Of a DNA stretch of 64,000 nucleotides, positions 23,498 to 31,965 are shown piece after piece; the stretch's first letter is position 1, and the number at the start of each line of letters is the position of its first letter. This stretch comes from CAYXZQ01 sp963717515 (lineage in GTDB: Archaea > Nanobdellota > Nanobdellia > Woesearchaeales > DSVV01), in the NCBI GenBank assembly GCA_963717515.1, contig OY970338.1:930001-994000 (forward strand), written 5' to 3'. The notes beneath the pieces were generated by a model. It saw only the letters and a program-made list of their open reading frames with translations, searched no databases and was not told the origin of the DNA. The position numbers were made by a program, and so were the translations under genes.

Positions 23498-24427
23498 TCA
23501 GGGATACAGGTAAACCCTTTCTGTGCTTATCACATCAGGTGTCACGAACTGTGTAAGCGTCGGCGTACCTATCTTCGGGATGAAGTTCAGCCTTACCTGC
23601 TCATCTTCTGTTATCTCTCCAGGTGCCTCATAGCATAGCCTGATTATGTCTCCTCTCTGCAGGTTGCCTTCAACCCAATTAGTTCCCTGTTGCTCGTAGA
23701 CAACCGTGAAATACCCTTCTCCTAACCTGTACGGCGTCACAGTCACCGATACATTCTCGTCTATGGTGTCGTTTGTGCTGGCAAAGCCTGATACGTCCAG
23801 GTAAGCAAAAGTGTCTGTACCATTTGTAACCGTACCTGAGTAGGCGACATCGACAGGTGTCGTCGATGCATCAGATATGTCCTCGCCGCTGTTGAGACTG
23901 AAATTCCCAGCCGAGGACAGGACAAACATGTATGTCAGATCAGTCGTGTTTGAAAGGTACAGGTAATCGTCTGCGCCATCATCATCAAGGTCTTCCTCCA
24001 ATGTGATCACATTGGGTGTCGAGTCGATGAGTCCGATAGCCTCTGCGTTCCAGGTATTGTACCCGTTTACATTGTTCTTCTCGCAGATTCCATCTACGCC
24101 CTTGTATTTCAGAGTAGATGTCTGGTCCTTAGTGTTGAATGTGAAGATAATCTGCTCGATCTTTATCGGGTCTGAACCAGGGCTGAGCTTCATTATCTCC
24201 TGGAAATCAGTCAAATTCCCGTTTCTTCCGTCAGTACCGGATACCTCGATTACCCTTGCATTCGTCGATATCTGGGCCCTCGCCTGCTGGCCTGTCGAGA
24301 GGCTCTTCTCCTGGAGTGAGCCAGCAGTCTGGATAAGGACACCGGCCGCGACGGCAGCAACCAAGAGCATTGCTATAAAAACAATCAGGGTTCCAACACC
24401 CATCTCTGCTTTCTTTTTCATCATCAT
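23498..24427 (-). CDS. Archaellin (FlaB-like)
   Basis: A 309-residue structural archaellum or pilus subunit. The class III signal peptide KKKAEMG is cut before VGTLIVFIAMLLVAAVAAG by a FlaK-type peptidase, leaving the hydrophobic polymerising helix, followed by LQEKSLSTGQQARAQIST as in archaellins. The rest is a beta-rich head domain with several N-x-S/T sites. A GAGGTGT ribosome binding site 5-8 bp before the first of three ATG codons sets the start. No motor or assembly genes (flaI, flaJ) are nearby. Confidence 0.88.
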   Translation of the reverse strand: MMMKKKAEMGVGTLIVFIAMLLVAAVAAGVLIQTAGSLQEKSLSTGQQARAQISTNARVIEVSGTDGRNGNLTDFQEIMKLSPGSDPIKIEQIIFTFNTKDQTSTLKYKGVDGICEKNNVNGYNTWNAEAIGLIDSTPNVITLEEDLDDDGADDYLYLSNTTDLTYMFVLSSAGNFSLNSGEDISDASTTPVDVAYSGTVTNGTDTFAYLDVSGFASTNDTIDENVSVTVTPYRLGEGYFTVVYEQQGTNWVEGNLQRGDIIRLCYEAPGEITEDEQVRLNFIPKIGTPTLTQFVTPDVISTERVYLYP

Positions 24428-24641
24428 ATTTTACACCTCGGTGATTGAAGTTGTTTATATATTAGTATACATATTCATACATTTAGGTAGGCTAATATAT
24501 AAATGTTTCGTTTTAAGGACGTGTTTTTCGCATATTCACCACTGCCATAAAACTTATATACCAATAGTCCATTCTCAGAGGCAGACCACGCTCCAGGGCT
24601 GATACAAGCAATTTACCCTCATTGGGGCGGAACGAATCAAT

Positions 24642-24716
24642 GGCGACTGTAGTGTAGCCTGGTTAGCATAGGGGACTGTGGATCCCCTGGCCCGAGTTCA
24701 AATCTCGGCAGTCGCC
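24642..24716 (+). tRNA. tRNA-His(GUG)
   Basis: Acceptor GCGACTG/CAGTCGC, T-arm CCGAG-TTCAAAT-CTCGG, anticodon stem GGGGA/TCCCC and loop CTGTGGA give anticodon GTG. The extra G at 24642 opposite C73 is the tRNA-His identity element, encoded here. There is no intron. A TATA-like cttatata lies about 90 bp upstream near 24548-24557, farther than for tRNA-Gly, so a leader of about 60 nt is possible. Confidence 0.95.
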
Positions 24717-24892
24717 CTTATTTTCCTCTTCTGATATTGACGAAACATGAACTCATTTAATACTTAAATATAAATTATTAATAGCTAATAAACTTACCTA
24801 TATCAGTTTTGTTGGAAAGATGGCCGCCAAGGCTTGTAGACATTTCTTTATTTGTGTGATTATCAATCCAGAATGCCATGGAGGTGGAAACA

Positions 24893-25282
24893 ATGGATAA
24901 AGTGCAGCATTTTGAGATCCCTGCAGACGACCCGCAAAGGGCAGGGAGATTCTACAAGAAGATATTCGGGTGGAATGTCGTGGATGCATCAGAGCCAGGG
25001 ATGGAATATCACGTGGTGCATACGGCAAAGACTGACAGCAAGGGCATGATCCAGGAGAAAAATGCCATAAATGGGGGCATATTCAGACGGGAACATGGAG
25101 AGGCGCCAAATATCGTAATTACAGTCAAGTCAATAGAAAAGGCTGTGAAGGAAGCGAAAACCGCTGGCGGGAGAGTGTTATCAGAAAAATCCAAGGTTGG
25201 CAAGATGGGATATTATGCAAGAATCACTGATTCTGAAGGTAACACCATCGGTCTCTGGGAGGACCTTCCCAAAAGCAGCTGA
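24893..25282 (+). CDS. VOC family (glyoxalase-like) protein
   Basis: A 129-residue vicinal-oxygen-chelate protein with the two-module layout: MDKVQHFEIPADDPQRAGRF and YYARITDSEGNTIGLWE at the ends are typical of small glyoxalase/bleomycin-resistance-like proteins. The substrate cannot be inferred. The ATG at 24893 is chosen because GGAGGTGG (24880-24887) sits 5 bp before it; the ATG at 24878 lies upstream of that site. Confidence 0.85.
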   Translation: MDKVQHFEIPADDPQRAGRFYKKIFGWNVVDASEPGMEYHVVHTAKTDSKGMIQEKNAINGGIFRREHGEAPNIVITVKSIEKAVKEAKTAGGRVLSEKSKVGKMGYYARITDSEGNTIGLWEDLPKSS

Positions 25283-25351
25283 GCCATCTCTTTATTTTTC
25301 TTTCTTGTTGACAGATGGCCCTTGCCTGTCCTGTTCACAGATATGGGGGTT

Positions 25352-26590
25352 TTATTCATACCTCAATGCGTCGACCGGCCTGAGCTTTGAGGCCTTGTAA
25401 GCCGGGATGAAGCCTGCCAGGATTCCAACAATAAGAGATATCGAAATTGCCATGACGACCGAACTAAGGGTGATGACACCTCCTGAGCGGAAGAACCCTA
25501 CATTGCCAAGGAACATAGGAATCAGGCCTGAAAGGATAGTCCCGAACACTATTCCCAATATGCCGCCGACAAGACCAATAAGGCAGGAATTGAAGAGAAA
25601 TATCAATAGGATGTCCCTGTTCCTGGCGCCGATGGCCTTCATGATGCCTATTTCCTTTGTCTTCTCAAGGACTGATGTGAACATGGTGTTTGCAATCCCC
25701 ACTGCACCGACAATAAGAGATACAGCAGCGATTGCAAGAAGGAACATGCTCATGGTCTGCATAGTCTGCTGGCGCGAGCTGTTTACCTGCTGATTGGATT
25801 CGATTGAAAAATCCTTTGTGCTGTTTGTCACATGCCTGACAAGCATGAGCTTCTTATCGATAGCTGCAATATCAGCATCAATATTATCAACATTACTGAC
25901 CTTGACGATTATAGAGTCATAGACATTGACATCCTTGTCTGTGAGCAACTGATAGGCCATCTGGATAGGCATGTATATGTTTGTTGAGGAATCGTCAAGG
26001 ACTCCGACAATCCGAAACGGGCTGTTCTCTATTGTGATCATCTTATTGATGCCTAACGGCTGGTCAAAGTATGATGATGCGAGCCTTCCGCCTATAACCA
26101 CAACATTCTGGTCTGCAGAGTCAAGCAGCCTTCCTTCTGAAACTGTTGAAGTGGTGACCTCGGCCCATGTCTTCTGGTCAACTCCAGTCAATGATACCGA
26201 GCCTGATTTTCCAAGATACGAGACATCCACGCTTCCTCTTATCTGCGGATTGATATACTTGATTCCAGGAACCCCTCTGAGGGCCTGGAGGTCTGACCTG
26301 TCAAGCACAATCTTATCAGTAGTTGCTGTGGCACTTCCACCTCCGCCGAACTCCCCCCTACCGCCTCCGAAGAATCCTCCACCCCTTGAAAAACCTGCGG
26401 TTATGGTAAGCAGGTCACCACCGAGGCTTCCGAACTGGCTCTGCACTTCAGTCTGGAGGCCCTGGCCAAGGGAAACAATGGCTATGACAGCCCCTACACC
26501 AAGGACTATGCCAATTATGGTGAGCCAGCTCCTGAGCCTGCTGTGGACCACCATGTTGAAAGCCTGCCTGAGGCATTTCGAGAGTTTCAT
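25352..26590 (-). CDS. ABC transporter permease (MacB/FtsX family)
   Basis: A 412-residue permease with one N-terminal membrane segment (RSWLTIIGIVLGVGAVIAIVS), a large extracytoplasmic MacB_PCD domain that holds a Gly-rich insertion (GGGFFGGGRGEFGGGG) at about residue 70, and a C-terminal FtsX domain with three membrane helices (for example ISLIVGILAGFIPAYKASKL). Third gene of an operon with 4-bp overlaps: ATPase, COG1361-like protein, permease. It probably works in mechanotransmission or export of lipids, peptides or surface proteins. Confidence 0.92.
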   Translation of the reverse strand: MKLSKCLRQAFNMVVHSRLRSWLTIIGIVLGVGAVIAIVSLGQGLQTEVQSQFGSLGGDLLTITAGFSRGGGFFGGGRGEFGGGGSATATTDKIVLDRSDLQALRGVPGIKYINPQIRGSVDVSYLGKSGSVSLTGVDQKTWAEVTTSTVSEGRLLDSADQNVVVIGGRLASSYFDQPLGINKMITIENSPFRIVGVLDDSSTNIYMPIQMAYQLLTDKDVNVYDSIIVKVSNVDNIDADIAAIDKKLMLVRHVTNSTKDFSIESNQQVNSSRQQTMQTMSMFLLAIAAVSLIVGAVGIANTMFTSVLEKTKEIGIMKAIGARNRDILLIFLFNSCLIGLVGGILGIVFGTILSGLIPMFLGNVGFFRSGGVITLSSVVMAISISLIVGILAGFIPAYKASKLRPVDALRYE

Positions 26591-28017
26591 TTTTTGAAGA
26601 TGTCTTTTACCTTAAACTCCGGGTCAAGCAACTTTTTCTTCTTGTACCATGAGCGCATCACAAGGCCCAAGAGCAAGACCACTATCAGGATGACATACCA
26701 CTTGTACTGAGACCAGAAGCTCTGCTGCTGGACCCTGGTCCTGCCCTGGAACCCTGAGTAGGCTGATGCTCCTGCGCTTGTCGAATTGGTTGAAAATCCT
26801 GCTGTCTGCGTGTTCATCTGGACATCTTTTGTAACTGTCATCCTGTCTCCCTTGGTATCTGTGTAGTCGACCTGGATCTTGATTGTCGAACCTCCTCCTG
26901 CCAGAAATCCGGACTGGCCTGGATTAGTTGGTGTGCTGCCGGATGAACCAGATGATGTGTCTAATGATGAACCTGCTGATCCAGAGGACGGGGCTCCTTG
27001 GGAAGAGCCGGTCGTCCTTGCCCTTGACCTTTCAAGGGTGAAGCTTGCGACAGTGTAGTCCCCCTTGTTCAGGTTCCCGATTATCATTGCATTCGACCCT
27101 GTTGTTGTCCATCCGTCCTGCTTGGGTATGCTCACTGATACAGAATATGCAGGATTGCTCCCGATGTTTGCGACCGTAAAGGACGTGTCTGAGCCAGAGC
27201 TCTCTGAGAAAGCAATATCAAAATCAGTGCCGCCTCCCACATAGACTCCTGCAGTCGTTTCAATCTCCTTTTGTGTCCCAGTCAGAGGGTCTGTGTATGT
27301 CAGCTTAAGATTTATAGGATACAGCCCAGGGTCGGCATTCGTGTCAGCGATGACATTATAGTCTAGCTCAGCACCGTCACCCACATCGATGTATTTGATG
27401 TACTTGGTGTTATCGCTTCCGACAGGAAGTATTATCTGGTCATCATTCTCCCAGGAGAATGTCAGGTCTCTTAAGGGTGAGCTCCCGACATTATTTATCG
27501 TGAATGTGAGAGGGGTCTGCTCACCGGGGACCAGGACACTCTTGTCTATGTATATGACTTCAGCAGACTGCTGGCCCTGAACATCGATATTGAGGCTCTG
27601 CTGGGTCTTGACCCCTGATCCTTTCTCATAATAATTTATCTTAAGAGGGTATGTCCCAGCTGATGCATCCTTGTCGACCTGGACCTGGAACTTCACGATC
27701 CTCTGGTTGTCCCCGTCCTGGTATGCGCTTATCGCACCCATCTCTATGGTCTTGTTCTGGCCAGGTACAACAGTGAACGGGTATTCCTCGACAAGTTCTG
27801 CCACCATGTCGTTTGCCCCGGTCCCGCCAAGGTTCACAAATCCGACCCTGGCCTCAAATGTGTTCCCTGCAAGCGCAGGGTCGGGGTTCTGGTTCACAAG
27901 ACTGACTGTAATCTCTTTGATATTTGTAAGGTCAGTGGTCGTGCTGATCGCAGCAAAACCTATGTTTGCAGCCAATATGCATATTATCAATGCAATCAAT
28001 CCTATTTTTTTCATCAT
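26587..28017 (-). CDS. COG1361-like extracellular protein with C-terminal anchor
   Basis: A 476-residue protein with an N-terminal signal peptide (residues 1-23), three or more CARDB/NEW3-type Ig-like beta domains (for example NLGGTGANDMVAELVEEYPF; NVGSSPLRDLTF), a Ser/Gly/Thr-rich linker (about residues 340-370), and a C-terminal membrane helix (WYVILIVVLLLGLVMRSW) followed by a basic tail. It is coded between an ABC ATPase and its permease with 4-bp overlaps on both sides, so it is likely the partner domain of that transporter. A GGAGGTGAT ribosome binding site precedes it. Confidence 0.85.
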   Translation of the reverse strand: MMKKIGLIALIICILAANIGFAAISTTTDLTNIKEITVSLVNQNPDPALAGNTFEARVGFVNLGGTGANDMVAELVEEYPFTVVPGQNKTIEMGAISAYQDGDNQRIVKFQVQVDKDASAGTYPLKINYYEKGSGVKTQQSLNIDVQGQQSAEVIYIDKSVLVPGEQTPLTFTINNVGSSPLRDLTFSWENDDQIILPVGSDNTKYIKYIDVGDGAELDYNVIADTNADPGLYPINLKLTYTDPLTGTQKEIETTAGVYVGGGTDFDIAFSESSGSDTSFTVANIGSNPAYSVSVSIPKQDGWTTTGSNAMIIGNLNKGDYTVASFTLERSRARTTGSSQGAPSSGSAGSSLDTSSGSSGSTPTNPGQSGFLAGGGSTIKIQVDYTDTKGDRMTVTKDVQMNTQTAGFSTNSTSAGASAYSGFQGRTRVQQQSFWSQYKWYVILIVVLLLGLVMRSWYKKKKLLDPEFKVKDIFKK

Positions 28018-28766
28018 AAATCACCTCCGATTTCATGAGGAGTTTCCAAGATATCCTTATCTGCTTTCTTGATACCTCGAGAGCTTATTATCTCTCCGTC
28101 TTTCAACTCAATTATCCTGTGCGCATTCCGTGCGATATTGAGATCATGAGTGACCATTATTATCGTCTTTCCCTGGTCTTTCCAGAGCTCCCTGAATATG
28201 TCCATTATGCCCTTCCCTGTAGAAGTATCAAGGTTTCCGGTGGGCTCGTCTGCCAGAATAATCCCTGGGTCAGTGACCAGGCTCCTTGCGATTGAGACCC
28301 TCTGCTGCTGGCCTCCTGAAAGCTGGGTCGGCAGATGATGCATCTTGTCGCCAAGCCCCACCCTCTCTAGGATCGCTTTTGATCTCTTATACGCCTCAGC
28401 CTCGTTGTATTCAAGAAACTCCAAGGGCAGCATGACATTATCAAATGCAGTCATCGTGGGAATGAGGTTGTACTGCTGGAAGATGAATCCGATGGACCTG
28501 CCCCTGAATGTCGCAAGGTCGGACTCGCTCATCATGGATATGTCCCTTGATTTCAGGAATATCTTCCCCTTGGTGGCAATATCGAGGCAACCTATCAGGT
28601 TCATCATCGTCGATTTCCCGCTTCCGGATGTTCCGATTATCGCGACAAAATCCCCAACCCTTATGCTCAGGTTTATGCCCTTCAGCGCAGGGACATCTAC
28701 ATTGCCCATCCTGTATATCTTCCAGACATTTTCCAGGTTCAGGAGTATTTGGTTCTGCTTTTTCAT
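28014..28766 (-). CDS. ABC transporter ATPase (MacB/LolD type)
   Basis: A 250-residue ATPase. Walker A is GTSGSGKST, the Q-loop is IFQQYNLIP, the signature is LSGGQQQRVSIARSL, Walker B is ILADEPTGNLD and the H-loop is IMVTHDL. The start is set at ATG 28766 (MKKQNQILLNLENVWKIY), since the 21 upstream in-frame residues do not look like this family. First gene of the three-gene operon that runs to 25352. Confidence 0.95.
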   Translation of the reverse strand: MKKQNQILLNLENVWKIYRMGNVDVPALKGINLSIRVGDFVAIIGTSGSGKSTMMNLIGCLDIATKGKIFLKSRDISMMSESDLATFRGRSIGFIFQQYNLIPTMTAFDNVMLPLEFLEYNEAEAYKRSKAILERVGLGDKMHHLPTQLSGGQQQRVSIARSLVTDPGIILADEPTGNLDTSTGKGIMDIFRELWKDQGKTIIMVTHDLNIARNAHRIIELKDGEIISSRGIKKADKDILETPHEIGGDL

Positions 28767-28928
28767 TTCGATATCCGTGGTCCTCCGGATGAGATTTTTG
28801 TTTATAAAGAAGGTGGAGGATAAGTCCACAATTGCAAATGGAAACTTTTATAGGTTTATAAAATCTGATAAGCCTGGACATTAACTTTATATATTCAATA
28901 TAATAACCTCTTGTCGGGGGTGATGCAT

Positions 28929-29126
28929 ATGGCAGAAAAGAATGCCTTGGATTGGATAGCATTGGTTCTGGTGATTGTCGGAGGGCTCAACTGGGGGCTT
29001 GTCGGATTGTTCAACTTCGACCTGGTCGAAGCGATTCTCGGCTCAATCCCAGTGCTGCAGAAGATTGTGTACATCCTGGTCGGGCTGGCTGCGATATACA
29101 TGATCTATTTCGCAGTAAAGGAATGA
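28929..29126 (+). CDS. DUF378 small membrane protein
   Basis: A 65-residue protein with two membrane helices and the DUF378 motif LVIVGGLNWGLVGLFNFDLV. The function is unknown. GGGGGTGAT (28916-28924) sits about 5 bp before the ATG at 28929, which decides the start over 28911 and 28923. Monocistronic with a T-rich terminator. Confidence 0.88.
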   Translation: MAEKNALDWIALVLVIVGGLNWGLVGLFNFDLVEAILGSIPVLQKIVYILVGLAAIYMIYFAVKE

Positions 29127-29127
29127 T

Positions 29128-29145
29128 ATTTTTTTATTTTTATTC
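29128..29145 (+). terminator. T-rich terminator
   Basis: A T-rich run broken by single A residues follows the DUF378 stop directly. Confidence 0.5.
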
Positions 29146-29222
29146 TCATTTTAATAGGATTATGGATATTTGAACTTATTCTTTAAACAACATTTAAATA
29201 AACAATACATCTACCTTTTTAT

Positions 29223-29699
29223 ATGAGAATAAATTATATCAGGCTTGCTGTCTCCTTGGTTGTCTGCCTCGGTGCAGGTTTCATCGGCTCTTTCTTCACA
29301 TCATCATCCATCCCGACATGGTATGCAGGAATCGACAAGCCTGCCTTCAACCCTCCCAACTGGGTTTTCGCCCCTGTCTGGACAGCGCTGTTCATCCTGA
29401 TGGGGATCTCTCTTTACCTCATATGGGACAAGGGTCTGCAGAGCAATAATGTGAAGATTGCGATGGCTGTATTCGCTATCCAGCTCATCCTCAATGTGCT
29501 CTGGTCTGTCCTTTTCTTCGGGATGAAATCGCCTTTCTATGCATTCATCGAGATAATTATATTATGGATTGCGATTCTTGCCACCATCATCCTGTTCTTC
29601 AGCATCTCAAGGCCGGCAGGATATCTCCTTGTCCCGTACATACTCTGGGTCAGCTTTGCAGCATTGCTCAATTTCTCGATATGGAGACTGAATGCATGA
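29223..29699 (+). CDS. TspO/MBR family protein
   Basis: A 158-residue five-helix membrane protein of the TspO family, which binds tetrapyrroles and lipids. Signature segments are WYAGIDKPAFNPPNWVFAPVW and a helix with LNVLWSVLFFGMKSP, ending WVSFAALLNFSIWRLN. Length is typical. A TATA-like tttaaata about 30 bp before the ATG fits a leaderless transcript. Confidence 0.95.
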   Translation: MRINYIRLAVSLVVCLGAGFIGSFFTSSSIPTWYAGIDKPAFNPPNWVFAPVWTALFILMGISLYLIWDKGLQSNNVKIAMAVFAIQLILNVLWSVLFFGMKSPFYAFIEIIILWIAILATIILFFSISRPAGYLLVPYILWVSFAALLNFSIWRLNA

Positions 29700-29764
29700 T
29701 TGCGCGCTCATTTTGCAATTAAAACCAATCTTTAAATAAGCTGCCTGCTTTCCCTTAAATTAGA

Positions 29765-30511
29765 ATGAAGTTCAAAGGCGATACGATTCTCGTGACAGGA
29801 GGCGGAACAGGAATAGGCCTTTCTTTAGCCGAGGCTTTCACAAAAGAAGGCAACACAGTGATAATCTGCGGAAGAATGATGGACAGGCTGGAGAAGGCAA
29901 AGAAGAAGATTCCGGGCCTGCATATAAGGCAGTGCGACCTCCTGGACAAGAAAGACCGCGAAAAGCTGGTCAGCTGGGTCCTGAAGAATTTCCCTGACAT
30001 CAATGTCCTCGTCAACAACGCTGGTATCCAGAGGATCATAGACCTGAAGGCAGGGATTGATGAGATTACAGGCGGAGATGATGAGATAGAGGTGAACCTG
30101 AAGGCTCTCATCCACATGTCAGCAAACTTCATCCCGCATTTCATGAAGAAAAAATATTCTGCGATCATGAACATCTCTTCAGGCCTTGGATTTGTCCCCA
30201 TGTCCATGGCACCCATCTACTGCGCTACAAAGGCAGCAGTGCACTCGTACAGTGTCTCGCTCCGTCACCAGCTAAAGGATACTACTGTCGAGGTGATTGA
30301 GATAATTCCACCTATGGTGGACACTGAGCTCGGCAAAGGCTCGAGGGACGAGAGAGGAGTGACCTTCAGGGGACTCTCGACTGATGAATTCACAAAAGAG
30401 GTCATGCAAAAGCTTTCGGCCAATCAGATGGAGATAGCTGTAGGCAGTGCAGAGGGGCTCAAGAATGCTTCTGGAAAGGGTTTTGACGAAGCATTCAGCA
30501 GGATGAATTAA
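29765..30511 (+). CDS. Short-chain dehydrogenase/reductase
   Basis: A 248-residue SDR oxidoreductase. The nucleotide-binding motif is TGGGTGIGLSLAEAF, the strand-4 motif NNAG is in VLVNNAGIQR, and the catalytic YxxxK is in IYCATKAAVHSY, with Ser in MNISSGLGF. Sequence layout (IRQCDLLDKKDREKLVSWV) resembles DltE-like SDRs. The substrate is unknown. TATA-like tttaaata at 29732-29739 lies about 29 bp before the ATG. Confidence 0.93.
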   Translation: MKFKGDTILVTGGGTGIGLSLAEAFTKEGNTVIICGRMMDRLEKAKKKIPGLHIRQCDLLDKKDREKLVSWVLKNFPDINVLVNNAGIQRIIDLKAGIDEITGGDDEIEVNLKALIHMSANFIPHFMKKKYSAIMNISSGLGFVPMSMAPIYCATKAAVHSYSVSLRHQLKDTTVEVIEIIPPMVDTELGKGSRDERGVTFRGLSTDEFTKEVMQKLSANQMEIAVGSAEGLKNASGKGFDEAFSRMN

Positions 30512-30873
30512 GCTGCATCTTTCATGAAATACTAATAGATTTTCATCAGGCAAGCAATGATGGATGCTTTCTGAGGTAAAAATAAGCTAATCATGCAGAA
30601 AACCAACTGATAATTTGATTTTTTTTGTTTATATCAACCTAAATCAGATAAACTTCAAAATATATTATAGGCAATAGGGAGATATAACCATGACTATTGA
30701 TTTGGATTGAGACAATCTTCAATCAAATTGATATATATATGGGTGTTGGGGAAATTTTTTTTTGTAAGCATCGTTGAAATGACTTACAAACGAAGATTGG
30801 ATTCATTCAGAACATACATGCTATCATCGAGTTTACCGGAATATGGTGACCATGTGAAAACTGTAAAAAAAAG

Positions 30874-31020
30874 ATGGCGGAAAAGATGAAAACAACCAAT
30901 GTCAGAAAAAATGTGATTGAGGTGAAAGAATTTCTTGATAAAGATGCAGAAAAAGATCTTCTCAGCAAAACTTTGATATTTGACAGGAAATCTCTTAAAT
31001 TGATATCTGCATCAAAGTGA
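30874..31020 (+). CDS. Possible small ORF, 48 aa
   Basis: An ORF of 48 codons (MAEKMKTTNVRKNVIEVKEF, ending KLISASK) with a Lys-rich, helical product and AT-rich codon use unlike its neighbours. No ribosome binding site or clear promoter is seen. It could be an antitoxin-like or remnant gene, or chance. Confidence 0.22.
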   Translation: MAEKMKTTNVRKNVIEVKEFLDKDAEKDLLSKTLIFDRKSLKLISASK

Positions 31021-31096
31021 ACAGGCAGGATTTGACTTTATCTTATTCATTGTTGTAATGGGGAATCTTGTGAGACATCAAATATTTTCATAATAT

Positions 31097-31110
31097 AAAA
31101 GAAAAAAAAA
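31097..31110 (-). terminator. T-rich terminator (minus strand)
   Basis: On the minus strand a run of nine T residues with a T/A-rich continuation follows the stop of the 208-residue secreted protein by about 17 bp. Confidence 0.5.
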
Positions 31111-31126
31111 GGGTTTCCCCTTTCTT

Positions 31127-31753
31127 TCATCCTGCCCTTATGAAGCTGAACCTTCCTCTTTCATGGCCCATTGGCATCCCAGGACCTGCCTGGAAATGAT
31201 TCAGCCCGAGTTCTGACTGAAGCTCTCTTGCTGCCTCCAGGTCATTGTCCTGCACAGCATCATGGAGCTGCACATAAGTGTCGAAGTTGCCTTCGTCTAT
31301 CACCTGGGTCAATCTGTCCGCCATGGGAGTGCCTTCTATCGCCGAAATCCATGCATCATAGTCGTGGTCCTCCAATGCCTGTTGAACTGCCTGGTACTGC
31401 ATCTGATCCTGGACAAGCATGTTGAACCTGTCCTGAGTGAACCTGGCTGACTTCGCCTGTCTCCAAGCACCATAGTCCCCTGAATCGAGCGCTGCCTGCA
31501 CCTTTTCCCTCTGCTGGGCCATCTCTTGGTACTGCTCTGAACGCTGTGAGAACTCTTCATCTGTCAAGACCTGAGAATCAGGCCTGTTGCCATTGTCCAC
31601 AGCTGCCAGATATGCATCATAGTCGCCTGATTCCAACGCTTCACTGATGCCATTGTTTCCCTGCATCCACCTGCCAAAAGGCATAGCATATGCCCCGGCA
31701 ACAACAATCCCTCCCAGAATAAGGGCAAGGAATCCATAAATCACTGATTTCAT
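31127..31753 (-). CDS. Exported protein with DYDAW-type repeats
   Basis: A 208-residue protein with an N-terminal signal peptide or anchor (residues 1-24). It contains four imperfect helical repeats: ALESGDYDAYLAAV, ALDSGDYGAWRQA, ALEDHDYDAWISAI and VIDEGNFDTYVQLH, spaced 35-50 residues apart. The pattern A-L-E-x-G-D-Y-D-A-W is known to me from archaeal and bacterial hypothetical proteins. The function is unknown. A GAGGTGG ribosome binding site lies just before the ATG. Confidence 0.75.
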   Translation of the reverse strand: MKSVIYGFLALILGGIVVAGAYAMPFGRWMQGNNGISEALESGDYDAYLAAVDNGNRPDSQVLTDEEFSQRSEQYQEMAQQREKVQAALDSGDYGAWRQAKSARFTQDRFNMLVQDQMQYQAVQQALEDHDYDAWISAIEGTPMADRLTQVIDEGNFDTYVQLHDAVQDNDLEAARELQSELGLNHFQAGPGMPMGHERGRFSFIRAG

Positions 31754-31965
31754 TCTTAACCACCTCGTTATCGAATTGCTTCAGGAAAGAACCAGGGGAT
31801 ATAAAAGCCCAAAGAAGCTGAAATGTACACTTCAAGTCCATTCATTTTATATGTCAGGAATATAATCTCCCTGATGTAGAGCAGATATCCGCACAGGGCC
31901 GCATGTCATGGACTTGCGGTTCTTGAGATATATTTATATATGACATTTCCCCTGGTGATACCAAA

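Larger units (their letters stand above)
30512..31126. other. AT-rich stretch with no confident gene
   Basis: This 615-bp stretch is more AT-rich than its surroundings. It holds two weak overlapping small ORFs: 30779-30889 (36 codons, MTYKRRLDSFRTYMLSSS, a possible gene remnant) and 30874-31020. I see no tRNA, no repeat and no CRISPR. It may be a decayed gene or small-RNA region. Confidence 0.5.

Noticed and set aside
24558..24641. Separate small RNA gene upstream of tRNA-His
   Set aside because: The TATA-like box is about 90 bp upstream of the tRNA, but no C/D or H/ACA boxes or stable fold could be seen, so a tRNA leader is simpler.
30779..30889. 36-codon ORF MTYKRRLDSFRTYMLSSS
   Set aside because: It has no ribosome binding site or promoter, overlaps another weak ORF and matches nothing I recognise.
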